Origin: Neobacillus ginsengisoli | GTDB taxonomy: Bacteria > Bacillota > Bacilli > Bacillales_B > DSM-18226 | Reading direction: 5' to 3' | Assembly (NCBI RefSeq): GCF_030813055.1 | Contig: NZ_JAUSTW010000011.1 | Location: forward strand, 1 to 64,000 | Length of the DNA stretch: 64,000 nucleotides | In this document: in pieces, positions 42,915-52,900 of the stretch | Layout: every line of letters begins with the position of its first letter | Position numbering within the stretch: the stretch's first letter is position 1 | Position numbers and translations under genes: made by a program | Notes under the pieces: model-generated | Seen by the model: only the letters and a program-made list of their open reading frames with translations | Database searches by the model: none | Told to the model about the DNA's origin: nothing

Positions 42915-43030
42915 GTTTTCTCGGGAACATCTTTTAATTTAATATAGAGTTTATTTTTTATTAATAAAGATGTGTTAATATTTTATCTATATAAAGAATA
43001 TGGAAACGATTTTACCGGGGGGGATTAAAG

Positions 43031-43567
43031 TTGAATAAGACTTTGAAGAAAAATAATGTTTTTCAAAAAATCGGGAGAATGCTCAAATTGAATTTCGTTA
43101 AACTCCTTCGTTCGTCAGAAGGAGCTAATAAAGTAGCTTTAGGATTTGCTATTGGGTTCGGGTTAGAAATGTTGGTCATTTCAACTGCTGGCCTTATTTA
43201 TGTTTTACTTATCCCTCTTGTTCGACTATCAAAAGCTTCCCTTCCTGTTGCCATTATCGGAAATTTAATCGGAAAAGTCTCGCTTCTTCCTGTTATACTA
43301 TTACCTTTAGCATTAAAAATTGGAAAATTGATCTATCCAGGGAGAGTAAGAATAGTGAATCATCTAAGACACTTTTCTTTTACCGACTTATTACATGGTG
43401 ATTTTCAAGGGTTAATTAATCTCCTTTATGGAGGCCTTCATGTGTTAATTGGTATGGTGATTTTAGGAAGTTTGCTTGGATTCATATCTTACTTTGTCGT
43501 TAACTTCCTCTATGAAAAAGAAAAAAACAGACGTTTAAAGAAAAGACAGGCAAAATTTGTTTGGTAA
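43031..43567 (+). CDS. DUF2062-domain membrane protein
   Basis: A 178-residue protein with a basic N-terminus and about three to four hydrophobic helices. The DUF2062 pattern is VALGFAIGFGLEMLVISTAG, then the AIIGNLIGKVSLLPVILLPL block and a last helix followed by a very basic tail (EKEKNRRLKKRQ). DUF2062 proteins are small inner-membrane proteins, sometimes next to glycosyltransferases, with unknown function. TTG start at 43031 with a GGGGGG stretch before it. A terminator follows. Confidence 0.8.
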   Translation: MNKTLKKNNVFQKIGRMLKLNFVKLLRSSEGANKVALGFAIGFGLEMLVISTAGLIYVLLIPLVRLSKASLPVAIIGNLIGKVSLLPVILLPLALKIGKLIYPGRVRIVNHLRHFSFTDLLHGDFQGLINLLYGGLHVLIGMVILGSLLGFISYFVVNFLYEKEKNRRLKKRQAKFVW

Positions 43568-43611
43568 TTAAAAATACAATCCCATTATCAGGAATATGTA
43601 GAATAACGAAA

Positions 43612-43646
43612 AGGAGCCCACTCTAATGAGTAGGCTTTTTTGTTTT
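43612..43646 (+). terminator. terminator of the DUF2062 gene
   Basis: GAGCCCACTC pairs with GAGTAGGCTT around TAAT (one mismatch), followed by T6. Confidence 0.8.
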
Positions 43647-43728
43647 AATACAACTATTTTTTTCGTTTGGTCTAGACACCAAAGAAGGGAATTTTATCGC
43701 CATTAAATACAGCTTTAATATCACCATA

Positions 43729-43971
43729 ATGGGGTACGGAAACGATTCCGAATTTCAGGGGCCACTATGGCAAACAAAACTAGACGTTTCAAAAGAAAAA
43801 ATTGCGGTTGCCATTGCAGATGAAGGTCGAGATGAGCCAAGGTATTACAGAATGATTCCTAACTCGGTGGAATCAGTTAGAAAGTTAGGAAAAAAGCTTG
43901 GAGAAAAAGATAATCCTCGAGTGTGTTATGAAGCAGGACCAACTGGCTACGGTTTATATCGACAACCTTAA
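43729..43971 (+). pseudogene. N-terminal remnant of an IS110-family transposase
   Basis: The frame contains KLDVSKEKIAVAIADEGRDE and NPRVCYEAGPTGYGLYR, the N-terminal DEDD-type domain of IS110/IS116/IS902 enzymes with the first Asp in LDVSKE and Glu in YEAGPTG. It stops after 80 codons; the C-terminal Transposase_20 half is absent. Confidence 0.82.
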
Positions 43972-44058
43972 GTTTCTCTTAAGTTTTAAATAGTAACATA
44001 TATAAGATTATGAAACTTTATAAGTTATAACTGAAATCTATAAAAGAAGGAAAAAGTT

Positions 44059-45747
44059 ATGGTCATTATTAACATTTTAAAAAAAGAAAAGACTTACACA
44101 GTTTTAGCACTGATTATCATTGCTGTATGGGTCGCTCCATATTTTATCCTTGGAGAACAAACGCATATGCGGATTTTGGATAATTTGGATTCGAATGTTG
44201 CATGGTATAAGATGTTGATGGACAGCGGGCAGCTATATGGTTCCATACATGCCAATATTCCTCAAATCATTAATGGACAATTATCGCGGAATGCCATTTA
44301 CTCTGAGTATTACGGAATTGTACAGATTTTCCGTTTTTTCCCGGGGGAAATTGCTTATGGACTAAACCAAACGATTTCCCGTTTTGCTGCATTTTTGGGC
44401 ATGTATTTATTATTAAAAAAATATGTAGTAAAAGAAGAGAATCTGGGGATTATCCGTGTAGGTGCAGCGTTAACCTTCGCATTAACTCCTTTTTGGGCAA
44501 ATGGAATGTTAAGCACCTTAGGAATGCCTCTGGCTTTATGGGCCTTTTTAAATATTCGAAAAAGGGAGCAAATGAAGGTTAGTATTTTAACGTTAACCCT
44601 TTTGCCTTTTTATTCGACATTTATGTTAGGCTTTTTCTTTTTCCTGAGTGCAATGGGCATTTTTTGGCTGGTAGATGTGATTAGAACAAAAAAAACGCAG
44701 TGGAGGCTTTTTTGTTCGATTGCCTACATGACCGTTATTTATATGTTTGTTGAGTACCGGGATTTTGCATCGCTCATTTTTTTAAAGGAAAAAACGAATC
44801 GGTCGGAGTTTTTTGAATCAACGAATAGTTTGCTTGCTACAATTCGGTTAATATTTAAAAACTATGTTGTTGGGCATTATCAGGACCCGACTCTTTATCA
44901 ATACGTTATTCTGCCAATCTCTTTATTTGCACTGGTTGTTATTATCCTAAATAAAAGTTGGAACCAAGAAAAACTGTTCATCGGTTTGCATCTGGTGAAT
45001 TTTTTGCTTTCTGTTTGGTATGCTTTCTGGTGGTATACAGGATGGATCCCGTTAAAACAAAAGGTCAGTATTTTAACTACCTTTAATTTTTCCCGGTACC
45101 ATTATTTAAAACCAATGATTATTTATATTTTATTTGCCGTTTCATTGCAAATTTTATGGAGGTTTAAACATAAATTAATCTGGCGCCCATTAGTAGTGCT
45201 ATTAGTCATTATACAGATTGCTGTTTTAATCCCGTCAAATGAACAAATTGCTTTCGGCGATTCGCCGTCATATGGGCAATTTTATGCAGTGAAAGAATTT
45301 AATGCTATCAAAAAATTTATTGGCAAACCTGTCCAGGGCTACCGGGTTGTCAGTATCGGTATATTCCCGGCGGTTGCTCAATATAACGGGATGTACACGC
45401 TGGATACTTATAACAACTTTTATCCTTTGTCATATAAGCATCAATTTCGAAAAATCATTGCTCCTGAGCTTGCAAAAAGCAAAACACTAAAAGACTATTT
45501 TGATTTATGGGGTGGCCGGTGCTATATCTTTTCCAGCGAATTAGGCCAGTATTACATGTATTCAAAAGATTCAAAAAAGGTAATTCATCATTTAGACTTA
45601 AATATACAGGCATTAAAACAAATGGGTGACAATTATGTGCTGTCTGCTGTTCCAATTGAAAATGCAAAGGAAGAAAGCCTTGATTTACAAAAAGTCTTTG
45701 ATTCAAAGGATGCCTATTGGCGAATCTATTTATATAAAGTCAAATAA
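44059..45747 (+). CDS. large multi-pass membrane protein, DUF6044 (YkoS-like)
   Basis: A 562-residue protein with about 11-12 hydrophobic helices from residue 12 to about 390 and an extracellular C-terminal domain. The N-terminal loop (GEQTHMRILDNLDSNVAWYK) with acidic residues before a second helix resembles GT-C-type glycosyltransferases. The C-terminal part (AVAQYNGMYTLDTYNNFYPL, WGGRCYIFSSELG) is soluble. It resembles B. subtilis YkoS, now called DUF6044, thought to handle lipid-linked sugars. It is complete, with GAAGG before the ATG and a strong terminator after it. Confidence 0.8.
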   Translation: MVIINILKKEKTYTVLALIIIAVWVAPYFILGEQTHMRILDNLDSNVAWYKMLMDSGQLYGSIHANIPQIINGQLSRNAIYSEYYGIVQIFRFFPGEIAYGLNQTISRFAAFLGMYLLLKKYVVKEENLGIIRVGAALTFALTPFWANGMLSTLGMPLALWAFLNIRKREQMKVSILTLTLLPFYSTFMLGFFFFLSAMGIFWLVDVIRTKKTQWRLFCSIAYMTVIYMFVEYRDFASLIFLKEKTNRSEFFESTNSLLATIRLIFKNYVVGHYQDPTLYQYVILPISLFALVVIILNKSWNQEKLFIGLHLVNFLLSVWYAFWWYTGWIPLKQKVSILTTFNFSRYHYLKPMIIYILFAVSLQILWRFKHKLIWRPLVVLLVIIQIAVLIPSNEQIAFGDSPSYGQFYAVKEFNAIKKFIGKPVQGYRVVSIGIFPAVAQYNGMYTLDTYNNFYPLSYKHQFRKIIAPELAKSKTLKDYFDLWGGRCYIFSSELGQYYMYSKDSKKVIHHLDLNIQALKQMGDNYVLSAVPIENAKEESLDLQKVFDSKDAYWRIYLYKVK

Positions 45748-45813
45748 AAGGATAGAAAAATTTGATTCTAAAACATTGTGTACTTGATAAACTGAAAGGG
45801 GTTGATTCAAAAA

Positions 45814-45866
45814 GACTATCGACAAATCCGAATTTTTTTGGATTTGCCGATAGTCTGAGGCTTTTC
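45814..45866 (+). terminator. strong terminator of the DUF6044 gene
   Basis: AGACTATCG-A-CAAATCC pairs with GGATTTG-C-CGATAGTCT around a T-rich loop. Confidence 0.85.
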
Positions 45867-46054
45867 TTTATGGATAGACTTTTTCATTTTCGAAAGAACA
45901 CTTGAACCTGTAGCTTATTAAGAATAAATCACTGCTGCATCAAAGCCTTATTTAACTCTTACCCTGGTTAGTTTAATATCATTTTGATCTCTCGTATGTA
46001 ATCTAACCAAAGCAAATAGAAAAGAGTACATGGAATACTGAGTTTTCAACCTTA

Positions 46055-46168
46055 TTAAAAGAGTTTCATGATAGATATTACGATACCGGCGATACAAGCA
46101 GAAATTGGTAAAGTGATGACCCAAGTATAACCATTCTTCCGGCTACTCCCCAGTTGACGCCCCAGAAA
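46055..46168 (-). pseudogene. C-terminal fragment of a membrane protein
   Basis: The minus-strand frame FLGRQLGSSRKNGYTWVITL continues PISACIAGIVISIMKLF and stops at 46055. It looks like the last loop and transmembrane helix of a transporter, but it has no start and the family cannot be named. Everything upstream is lost. Confidence 0.45.
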
Positions 46169-46287
46169 ACGCTCATATATTATACATAGTGGTCATAATT
46201 GATTTGGCCAATTTATTCTGTAAAAGATGTTGAATTTTCACCAGAAAAGCGTATATATTGAACATAATGTAATTGAAAAGTTTCGTT

Positions 46288-46355
46288 TTTCAACAAACGG
46301 GCGCAATAATCCCACCCTAATCTAACCTAGCAGGGTGGGTCCTTTTAGACTAATA
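46288..46355 (+). repeat. CAACAAACGGGCGC repeat with perfect hairpin
   Basis: CAACAAACGGGCGCAATAAT is followed by CCCACCCT.../...AGGGTGGG, a 7-8 bp stem, and CCTTTT. Again only the core is shared with the other copies, while the hairpin differs. Confidence 0.7.
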
Positions 46356-46416
46356 CAAATTCTTCTTATAAATGGCACGTTTAACACAAAATAAAGAGTG
46401 TCAATTTTGAATAAGG

Positions 46417-46447
46417 AAAGAGTGACCAAAAATGGTCACTCTTTTTT
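46417..46447. terminator. 12-bp perfect terminator hairpin
   Basis: AAAGAGTGACCA pairs with TGGTCACTCTTT around AAAA, followed by T3 more. It could serve either strand. Confidence 0.8.
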
Positions 46448-46506
46448 AGCATATAGCTATCCAGGTATGTTAAAGCTATTTTCCTTTAACTAGATTTCAC
46501 AGGTTT

Positions 46507-46818
46507 TTATTTTTGAGAATTATCGTGTTTAACAACGATATTTTCACTTTTAACTGTAGTGTTACCAGCATTGTCTGTTGCTTTATAAGTCACCGTGTAA
46601 ATACGATCTCCAGATCCACTTCGTTCAGCTCGAACAGAAAAATTAGTATCTGGGGTACCATAAGCAGCATCTTGTATATCATTAGATGTATTCCCACTTC
46701 CTACCGCGTTATCTGGTTGGTTACTTGTGATTGAAACGAGTTCCATATGAATACGCATTAAAGGCGAAAAACTATTTATTGAAACTGTTAGATTCAGAAA
46801 GTGCAAATATATCATCAC
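46507..46818 (-). pseudogene. C-terminal fragment of a secreted Ig-like-domain protein
   Basis: The minus-strand frame ends with [40 protein letters not shown] and [10 protein letters not shown]. The Y-x-V-T-Y-x-A-T-D-x-A-G-N pattern is that of HYR/Ig-like domains of large surface proteins. The upstream 25 residues are unrelated and there is no signal peptide or ribosome site, so only the last domain remains. Confidence 0.6.
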
Positions 46819-47086
46819 CTATTTAATACTCTGTAATAGCGATAACCTCGTTTTAGCATGGTTAAAGTAATCAAAATCAGAATTCTGAAACTCCTGGGAT
46901 AGCTAATGTTAAAAGGGTATGAATTTTGTAAATCCTTTTTATTGTTAGCTTTCTTTATTTCTAATTAAATCCAAATTGCATGTGATCAACTTGTTTAGCT
47001 AAAACTCGAGCGGATCACATCTTACTTGTAGGTAAAATGAATCTCTACTATAGTTCTTATCTCACATACACTAGGGTGGAAATGAT

Positions 47087-47629
47087 ATGATTGATTTTTG
47101 GAGACACTATTTCTTCTCAAATGGAATTTTTAATTTCGAAATCTTCTGCAGGTTGTTTATAAGCGCCATTTTAGGTTTTGTTATTGGATTTGATCGTTTA
47201 GCCAAGCGAAAACCAGCGGATATTAAAACATATACTTATGTCTCGATATCTAGTTGTTTAATTACGGTTATTTCAATCTATAGTTTTCAGATGTATGGTC
47301 ATATTGGTGTAAAAGTAAATATGGATCCAATGCGGTTAGCAGCACAAATTGTCAGTGGTTTAGGCTTTTTAGGGGCAGGACTTATTATAAAGGATGGTAT
47401 GAGAATTAAAGGCTTAACCTCTGCAGCTATGGATTTTTTCACAGGTTCCGTTGGTATAGGAATTGGGGCAGGTTTCTATGGAATTGTCATCTCTGCTGTA
47501 GGAATTACACGCATTATATCTTTTGTAGGGAACAAGTTGGAAAGAAGAGTGGCTGATACATCTGAAAAGAAAACTTCAGTTAAAAAAGCCCGAAGAAATT
47601 ATGACAAGAATGTTGAAGTGAGTAAGTAA
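47087..47629 (+). CDS. MgtC/SapB-family membrane protein lacking the C-terminal domain
   Basis: A 180-residue MgtC-type protein with four hydrophobic helices and family motifs GFVIGFDRLAKRKPADIKTY, MDPMRLAAQIVSGLGFLGAG and the LIIKDGMRIKGLTSAAMDFF block (usually TAA-x-LW). MgtC proteins modulate Mg homeostasis and the F-ATPase. Typical members have about 230 residues, ending in an ACT-like cytoplasmic domain; here the protein stops after a basic stretch (KKTSVKKARRNYDKN). The ribosome site is weak. The short form may be functional, since membrane parts of MgtC are the most conserved. Confidence 0.85.
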   Translation: MIDFWRHYFFSNGIFNFEIFCRLFISAILGFVIGFDRLAKRKPADIKTYTYVSISSCLITVISIYSFQMYGHIGVKVNMDPMRLAAQIVSGLGFLGAGLIIKDGMRIKGLTSAAMDFFTGSVGIGIGAGFYGIVISAVGITRIISFVGNKLERRVADTSEKKTSVKKARRNYDKNVEVSK

Positions 47630-47815
47630 GATTGTATGTTACTACTATTAATAAATAAGGAAAAATTACCATTTTTTAATTTATTACAATTGAGGAAAGC
47701 ACCCTTGGGAAGGAACCCTACCATAAATAGAGGCGTTTTTTTACAGTTGTAAAACCATTGCAAATACAAGAGGGCACCTACGTAAATAAACGATGACCGA
47801 AAATAAGCAAGCTGG

Positions 47816-47851
47816 CAGGGATTCAAAACCAATCGTTTGAATCCCTTTTTA
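47816..47851 (+). terminator. terminator-like hairpin
   Basis: AGGGATTCAAA pairs with TTTGAATCCCT around ACCAATCG, followed by T4. Confidence 0.75.
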
Positions 47852-47944
47852 AATTCTATTAATCTATTTTTGTTTATACGCCTCTTCACGCCAGCGTCTG
47901 CTTCATACCAGGTCCTAGACCAATGAGATATAGGTTCTATGCTA

Positions 47945-47992
47945 TCGCATCATCCTTTTGTGGCATTTCACAAAAGGATGATGCGTTTTTCT
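47945..47992 (+). terminator. terminator-like hairpin before ald
   Basis: GCATCATCCTTTTGT pairs with CACAAAAGGATGATGC around GGCATT, followed by T5. A 15-bp stem about 90 bp before the ald start: either the end of an upstream transcript or an attenuator of ald. Confidence 0.8.
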
Positions 47993-48080
47993 CCTTTCTC
48001 AACGATGAAAAAACATTTTGAACACTCTATACTCGGATTACAACAAGAGAAATCAAAGTTATTAAGGGGGAGAAAATCTA

Positions 48081-49214
48081 ATGATTATCGGAATACCGAA
48101 GGAAATAAAAAACAATGAAAATCGTGTCGCTCTTACGCCTTCAGGAGTTATCTCATTCGTGAAGTCTGGTCATAAAGTATTGGTTGAAGCAAACGCTGGT
48201 ATTGGAAGCGGATTCAGAAATGAAGATTACGCAAACGCTGGTGCCGAAATTATTGAAAGCGCCGCTAACGTATGGGCGCAATCGGAAATGATCATGAAGG
48301 TAAAAGAACCTCTCTCCAGCGAATACACATACTTTCGTCCAGGCTTAATTCTATTCACATACTTGCATTTGGCTGCAGAGCCTGCTTTAGCTCAAGCTCT
48401 TAAAGATAATGACGTTACTGCAATCGCATACGAAACAGTAGAAGTGAACCGTACGCTTCCTCTTCTTACACCGATGAGTGAAGTGGCTGGAAGAATGTCT
48501 GTTCAAATCGGTGCACAGTTCTTACAAAAAACAAACGGCGGACAAGGAATTCTACTTGCAGGCGTTCCTGGTGTAAGCCGTGGACAAGTAACCATTATCG
48601 GCGGCGGTATAGTAGGAACAAATGCTGCAAAAATGGCAGTTGGTTTAGGTGCGGATGTAACCATTCTTGATTTAAGCGCAGATCGTTTACGTCAATTAGA
48701 TGATATTTTCGGTTATCAAATCACAACATTAATGTCCAATCCAATGAACATCGCTGAAGCAGTAGCAAAAGCGGATCTTCTCATTGGTGCAGTCTTAATT
48801 CCTGGTGCAAAGGCTCCTAAGCTTGTAACGGAAGAAATGGTCAAATCAATGAAACCTGGCTCCGTAATCGTGGATGTTGCCATCGACCAAGGCGGCATTG
48901 TTGAAACTTGCGATCATGTAACAACTCACGATGATCCTACATTCGAAAAGCACGGCGTTCTTCACTACTCTGTTGCGAACATGCCGGGCGCAGTTCCAAG
49001 AACATCTACTATTGCTTTGACGAACGTAACAGTTCCATATGCAATGCAAATCGCCAACAAGGGCGTGCAAAAAGCAATCTCTGAAAACGGCGCATTGAAA
49101 CTTGGCGTAAACACGGCGAACGGCGAAATCACATACGAAGTAGTCGCAAAAGACCTCGGCTACACTTACGTATCCGTAGAAGACGCTCTCGCCAAAGAAG
49201 TTGTCTCTATCTAA
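48081..49214 (+). CDS. ald: alanine dehydrogenase
   Basis: A 377-residue enzyme that reversibly deaminates L-alanine to pyruvate with NAD+. The N-terminus [20 protein letters not shown], the Rossmann motif [20 protein letters not shown] and the [15 protein letters not shown] [13 protein letters not shown] block are canonical, and the length equals B. subtilis Ald (378). AAGGGGGAG precedes the ATG. It is complete. In spore-formers Ald feeds alanine carbon into central metabolism and is needed for normal sporulation. A terminator follows; the truncated alr behind it would have linked alanine racemisation to the same locus. Confidence 0.95.
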   Translation: MIIGIPKEIKNNENRVALTPSGVISFVKSGHKVLVEANAGIGSGFRNEDYANAGAEIIESAANVWAQSEMIMKVKEPLSSEYTYFRPGLILFTYLHLAAEPALAQALKDNDVTAIAYETVEVNRTLPLLTPMSEVAGRMSVQIGAQFLQKTNGGQGILLAGVPGVSRGQVTIIGGGIVGTNAAKMAVGLGADVTILDLSADRLRQLDDIFGYQITTLMSNPMNIAEAVAKADLLIGAVLIPGAKAPKLVTEEMVKSMKPGSVIVDVAIDQGGIVETCDHVTTHDDPTFEKHGVLHYSVANMPGAVPRTSTIALTNVTVPYAMQIANKGVQKAISENGALKLGVNTANGEITYEVVAKDLGYTYVSVEDALAKEVVSI

Positions 49215-49235
49215 TAAGAATTCACTTCTATAGAT

Positions 49236-49267
49236 CTCCCCTTAAGAGCAGCTCTTGAGGGGTTTTT
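49236..49267 (+). terminator. terminator of ald
   Basis: CTCCCCTTAAGAG pairs with CTCTTGAGGGG around CAG, followed by T5. Confidence 0.88.
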
Positions 49268-49287
49268 CATACAAAGGGAATGGGCAC

Positions 49288-49909
49288 ATGAAACTGAACA
49301 GTTATTGTGACACATGGGTAGAAATTTTATTGGAAAACATCCATCATAATTTTTTGCAATTCAGGGGATATGTAAAGGAACAAACAAAAATTATGGCTGT
49401 TGTTAAAGCGGACGGCTACGGGCATGGCGCAGTTGAAATTGCGAAGACACTCATGCAAGCAGAGGCAGATTATTTGGCTGTCGCTCTTTTAGATGAGGCT
49501 ATGCAGCTGCGGAATGCAGGTACCTCTCATCCGATTCTTGTTTTAGGGTATTCGCCAGTGCGCTCGGTGCAAAAAGCCGTTTCGGAAGACATTACACTGA
49601 CCGTATTCTCTCTCGAAGTATTGGATGAAATCATCCTGGCTTATCCAGTGGCGATTCAAGAATTAAAAGAAGAGAAATATATGCCTGAAGGCATGCAGAT
49701 AAGGCAAAGTAAATATCTCAACAATATCGTGGAACAGGATCACCGTTTTATAAAGAAGAGAGTTGGTTCCATGTTAGGGTTACAATCTTTTCGTCCAGCT
49801 ACCTTGATTTAGCTATGCATATTATGAAAAAAGGGCAACTTCATCGAAGGGTGAACTCTGCCAAAAATGAGGTTGAACTTATTCATAAAATGTTTGGATT
49901 AGCTACCTA
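49288..49909 (+). pseudogene. chimera: 5' part of alanine racemase fused in frame to an IS6 transposase C-terminus
   Basis: From ATG 49288, residues 1-116 are the N-terminal barrel of alanine racemase (DTWVEILLENIHHNF, with the PLP Lys40 in VVKADGYGHGA). From residue 119 (about 49640) the frame switches without break to an IS6 transposase end (YPVAIQELKEEKYMPEGMQI, NNIVEQDHRFIKKRVGSMLG), stopping at 49812. The last transposase codons (MHIMKKGQLHRRVNSAKNEV, ending LFGLAT-like) continue in another frame to 49909. The racemase lacks its C-terminal domain and catalytic Tyr, and the transposase lacks its first half, so neither works. The 174-residue hybrid could still be translated. Confidence 0.9.
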
Positions 49910-49989
49910 ATCCTTAAAGTTAACAGGAAATCGCTGTTCTATATTCTTATTAAACTATTTTTACACCAGAACCGTAGAGGGGGAGAATT

Positions 49990-52900
49990 ATGAAAAACCA
50001 AAAACAAATCCAAAAGGTGTTAGTAGCAAACCGCGGTGAAATTGCGATCCGTGTCTTTCGTGCTTGTACAGAGCTTGGTCTTCGCACAGTAGCCATTTAC
50101 TCGAAAGAGGATACAGGATCTTATCATCGCTACAAAGCGGATGAAGCATATCTTATCGGAGAAGGCAAAAAGCCGATTGATGCGTATCTCGATATTGAAG
50201 GGATTATCGAAATTGCAAAAAGCAACAACGTAGATGCTATTCACCCAGGGTATGGTTTCTTATCAGAAAATATTTATTTAGCAAAGCGCTGTGAAGAAGA
50301 AGGTATTTTTTTTATCGGTCCGAAAAGCGAACATTTAGACATGTTTGGAGATAAGGTAAAGGCAAGAACGCAGGCACAGCAGGCGGATATTCCGGTAATT
50401 CCGGGAAGTGATGGCCCTGCCAGCCTTGCAGAAGTTGAAGCATTTGGTGAACAATACGGCTATCCCATTATCATTAAGGCAGCTCTTGGCGGCGGCGGTC
50501 GCGGCATGCGTATTGTTCGCAGCGAAACAGGAGTAAAAGAAGCGTACGACCGGGCAAAGTCAGAAGCAAAGGCTGCGTTCGGAAGCGATGAAGTGTACGT
50601 AGAAAAGTTTATAGAAAAACCAAAGCATATTGAAGTGCAAATTCTAGCAGACCAACATAGAAACGTTGTGCATTTATACGAGCGTGATTGCTCCGTGCAG
50701 CGCCGTCATCAGAAGGTAGTTGAAGTGGCACCAAGCCTATCGCTGACTGAAGATTTACGAAACCGTATTTGTGAAGCTGCGGTGCAGTTGGCGAAGAATG
50801 TAAACTATGTGAACGCAGGTACAGTGGAATTTCTCGTAAAAGACAATGAGTTTTATTTTATAGAAGTGAACCCGCGCATTCAAGTGGAACATACGATTAC
50901 AGAAATGATTACAGGAATTGATATTGTACAGTCCCAAATTTTGATTGCTGCTGGATATAATTTACATAGCGGTAAAGTGGGAATTCCGTATCAGGAGGAA
51001 ATTGCAACACATGGCTTTGCTATCCAATCTCGCGTTACAACGGAAGATCCGCTCAATAACTTTATGCCGGATACAGGAAAAATTATGGCATACCGCTCCG
51101 GGGGCGGCTTTGGGGTACGTCTAGATGCAGGAAACAGTTTCCAAGGTGCTGTCATTACACCGTACTATGATTCCTTGCTTGTGAAGGTTACAACATGGGC
51201 GCTAACATTTGAACAAGCGGCAGCGAAAATGGAACGTAATTTAAAAGAGTTCCGGATTCGCGGTATTAAAACAAATATTCCATTCTTAGAGAACGTTGTA
51301 AAGCACGCAAATTTCTTATCAGGCGAATATGATACATCGTTTATTGATTCTTCGCCAGAGCTTTTTGTATTTCCGAAACGACACGACCGCGGAACAAAGA
51401 TGTTAACGTATATTGGCTCCATTACAGTAAACGGGTTTCCTGGTGTGGGAAAGAAAGAAAAGCCGATCTTTCCAGAGCCACGCATGCCGAAGCTAAAGTA
51501 TTCTGAGCCAATGGCACCAGGTACGAAGCAAATTTTAGAGGAGCGCGGTGCAGATGGTCTTGTGAAATGGGTGCAAGAGCAAAAGAGCGTCTTACTGACG
51601 GATACAACCTTCCGCGATGCACATCAGTCATTACTGGCAACACGTATCCGCACACAGGATTTGAAACAAATTGCTGAGCCGACCGCGCGCATGTTGCCAA
51701 ACTTATTCTCCATGGAAATGTGGGGCGGTGCAACGTTCGATGTAACATACCGATTCTTAAAAGAAGATCCATGGGAAAGACTGTTACAGCTTCGCGATCG
51801 CATGCCGAACGTATTGTTCCAAATGCTACTTCGCGCTTCTAACGCAGTGGGCTACAAAAATTATCCGGATAATGTGATTAAAAAGTTTGTAGAAAGCTCT
51901 GCACAAGCCGGAGTTGATGTATTCCGCATTTTTGACAGCCTAAACTGGGTAGAAGGTATGCGAGTGGCAATTGATGCGGTTCGTCAAAGCCACAAGTTGG
52001 CAGAAGCAACGATTTGCTATACGGGTGATATTCACGATTCGAGCCGCAGCAAATACGACTTAGCATACTATAAGAGTTTGGCGAAGGAGTTAGAGTCGTC
52101 AGGAGCTCATATTTTAGGCATTAAGGATATGGCAGGCCTATTAAAGCCAATGGCGGCTTATGACTTAGTATCAGCACTAAAAGAGACCGTTTCTATTCCA
52201 ATCCATTTGCATACTCATGATACAAGCGGAAATGGTATTTTAACATATACAAAAGCAATTGAAGCGGGCGTGGATATTGTCGATGTAACTGTAAGCTCCA
52301 TGGCGGGCTTAACATCCCAGCCGAGTGCGAATACACTTTACTATGCATTAGAAGGAAGCGAGCGTTGCCCTGATGTGGATATTCGTGCACTAGAGCAGCT
52401 ATCCCATTATTGGGAGGATGTTCGTAAATATTATTCCAACTTTGAAAGCGGGATGAACGCTCCGCACACGGAAGTATACATGCATGAAATGCCGGGCGGA
52501 CAATATAGTAACCTGCAACAGCAGGCAAAAGCAGTCGGACTTGGCGACCGCTTTGACGAAGTAAAGGTCATGTACCGCCGTGTAAATGATATGTTCGGAG
52601 ATATCGTGAAAGTAACGCCTTCTTCTAAAGTAGTAGGAGATATGGCGTTGTTCATGGTACAAAACAATCTCACAGAGGACGATGTTTATGAGCGCGGTGA
52701 AACGCTTGACTTCCCAGATTCTGTTGTTGAATTGTTCGAAGGCTACCTGGGACAACCTCACGGCGGCTTCCCGAAAGAATTACAACGCATTATTTTAAAA
52801 GGAAAAGAGCCGATTAAAGTGCGGCCGGGAGAGCTGTTAGAGCCAGTTGATTTCAATGACATGCAGGAAACATTGTTCCATAAATTAAAGCGTCAAGTCA

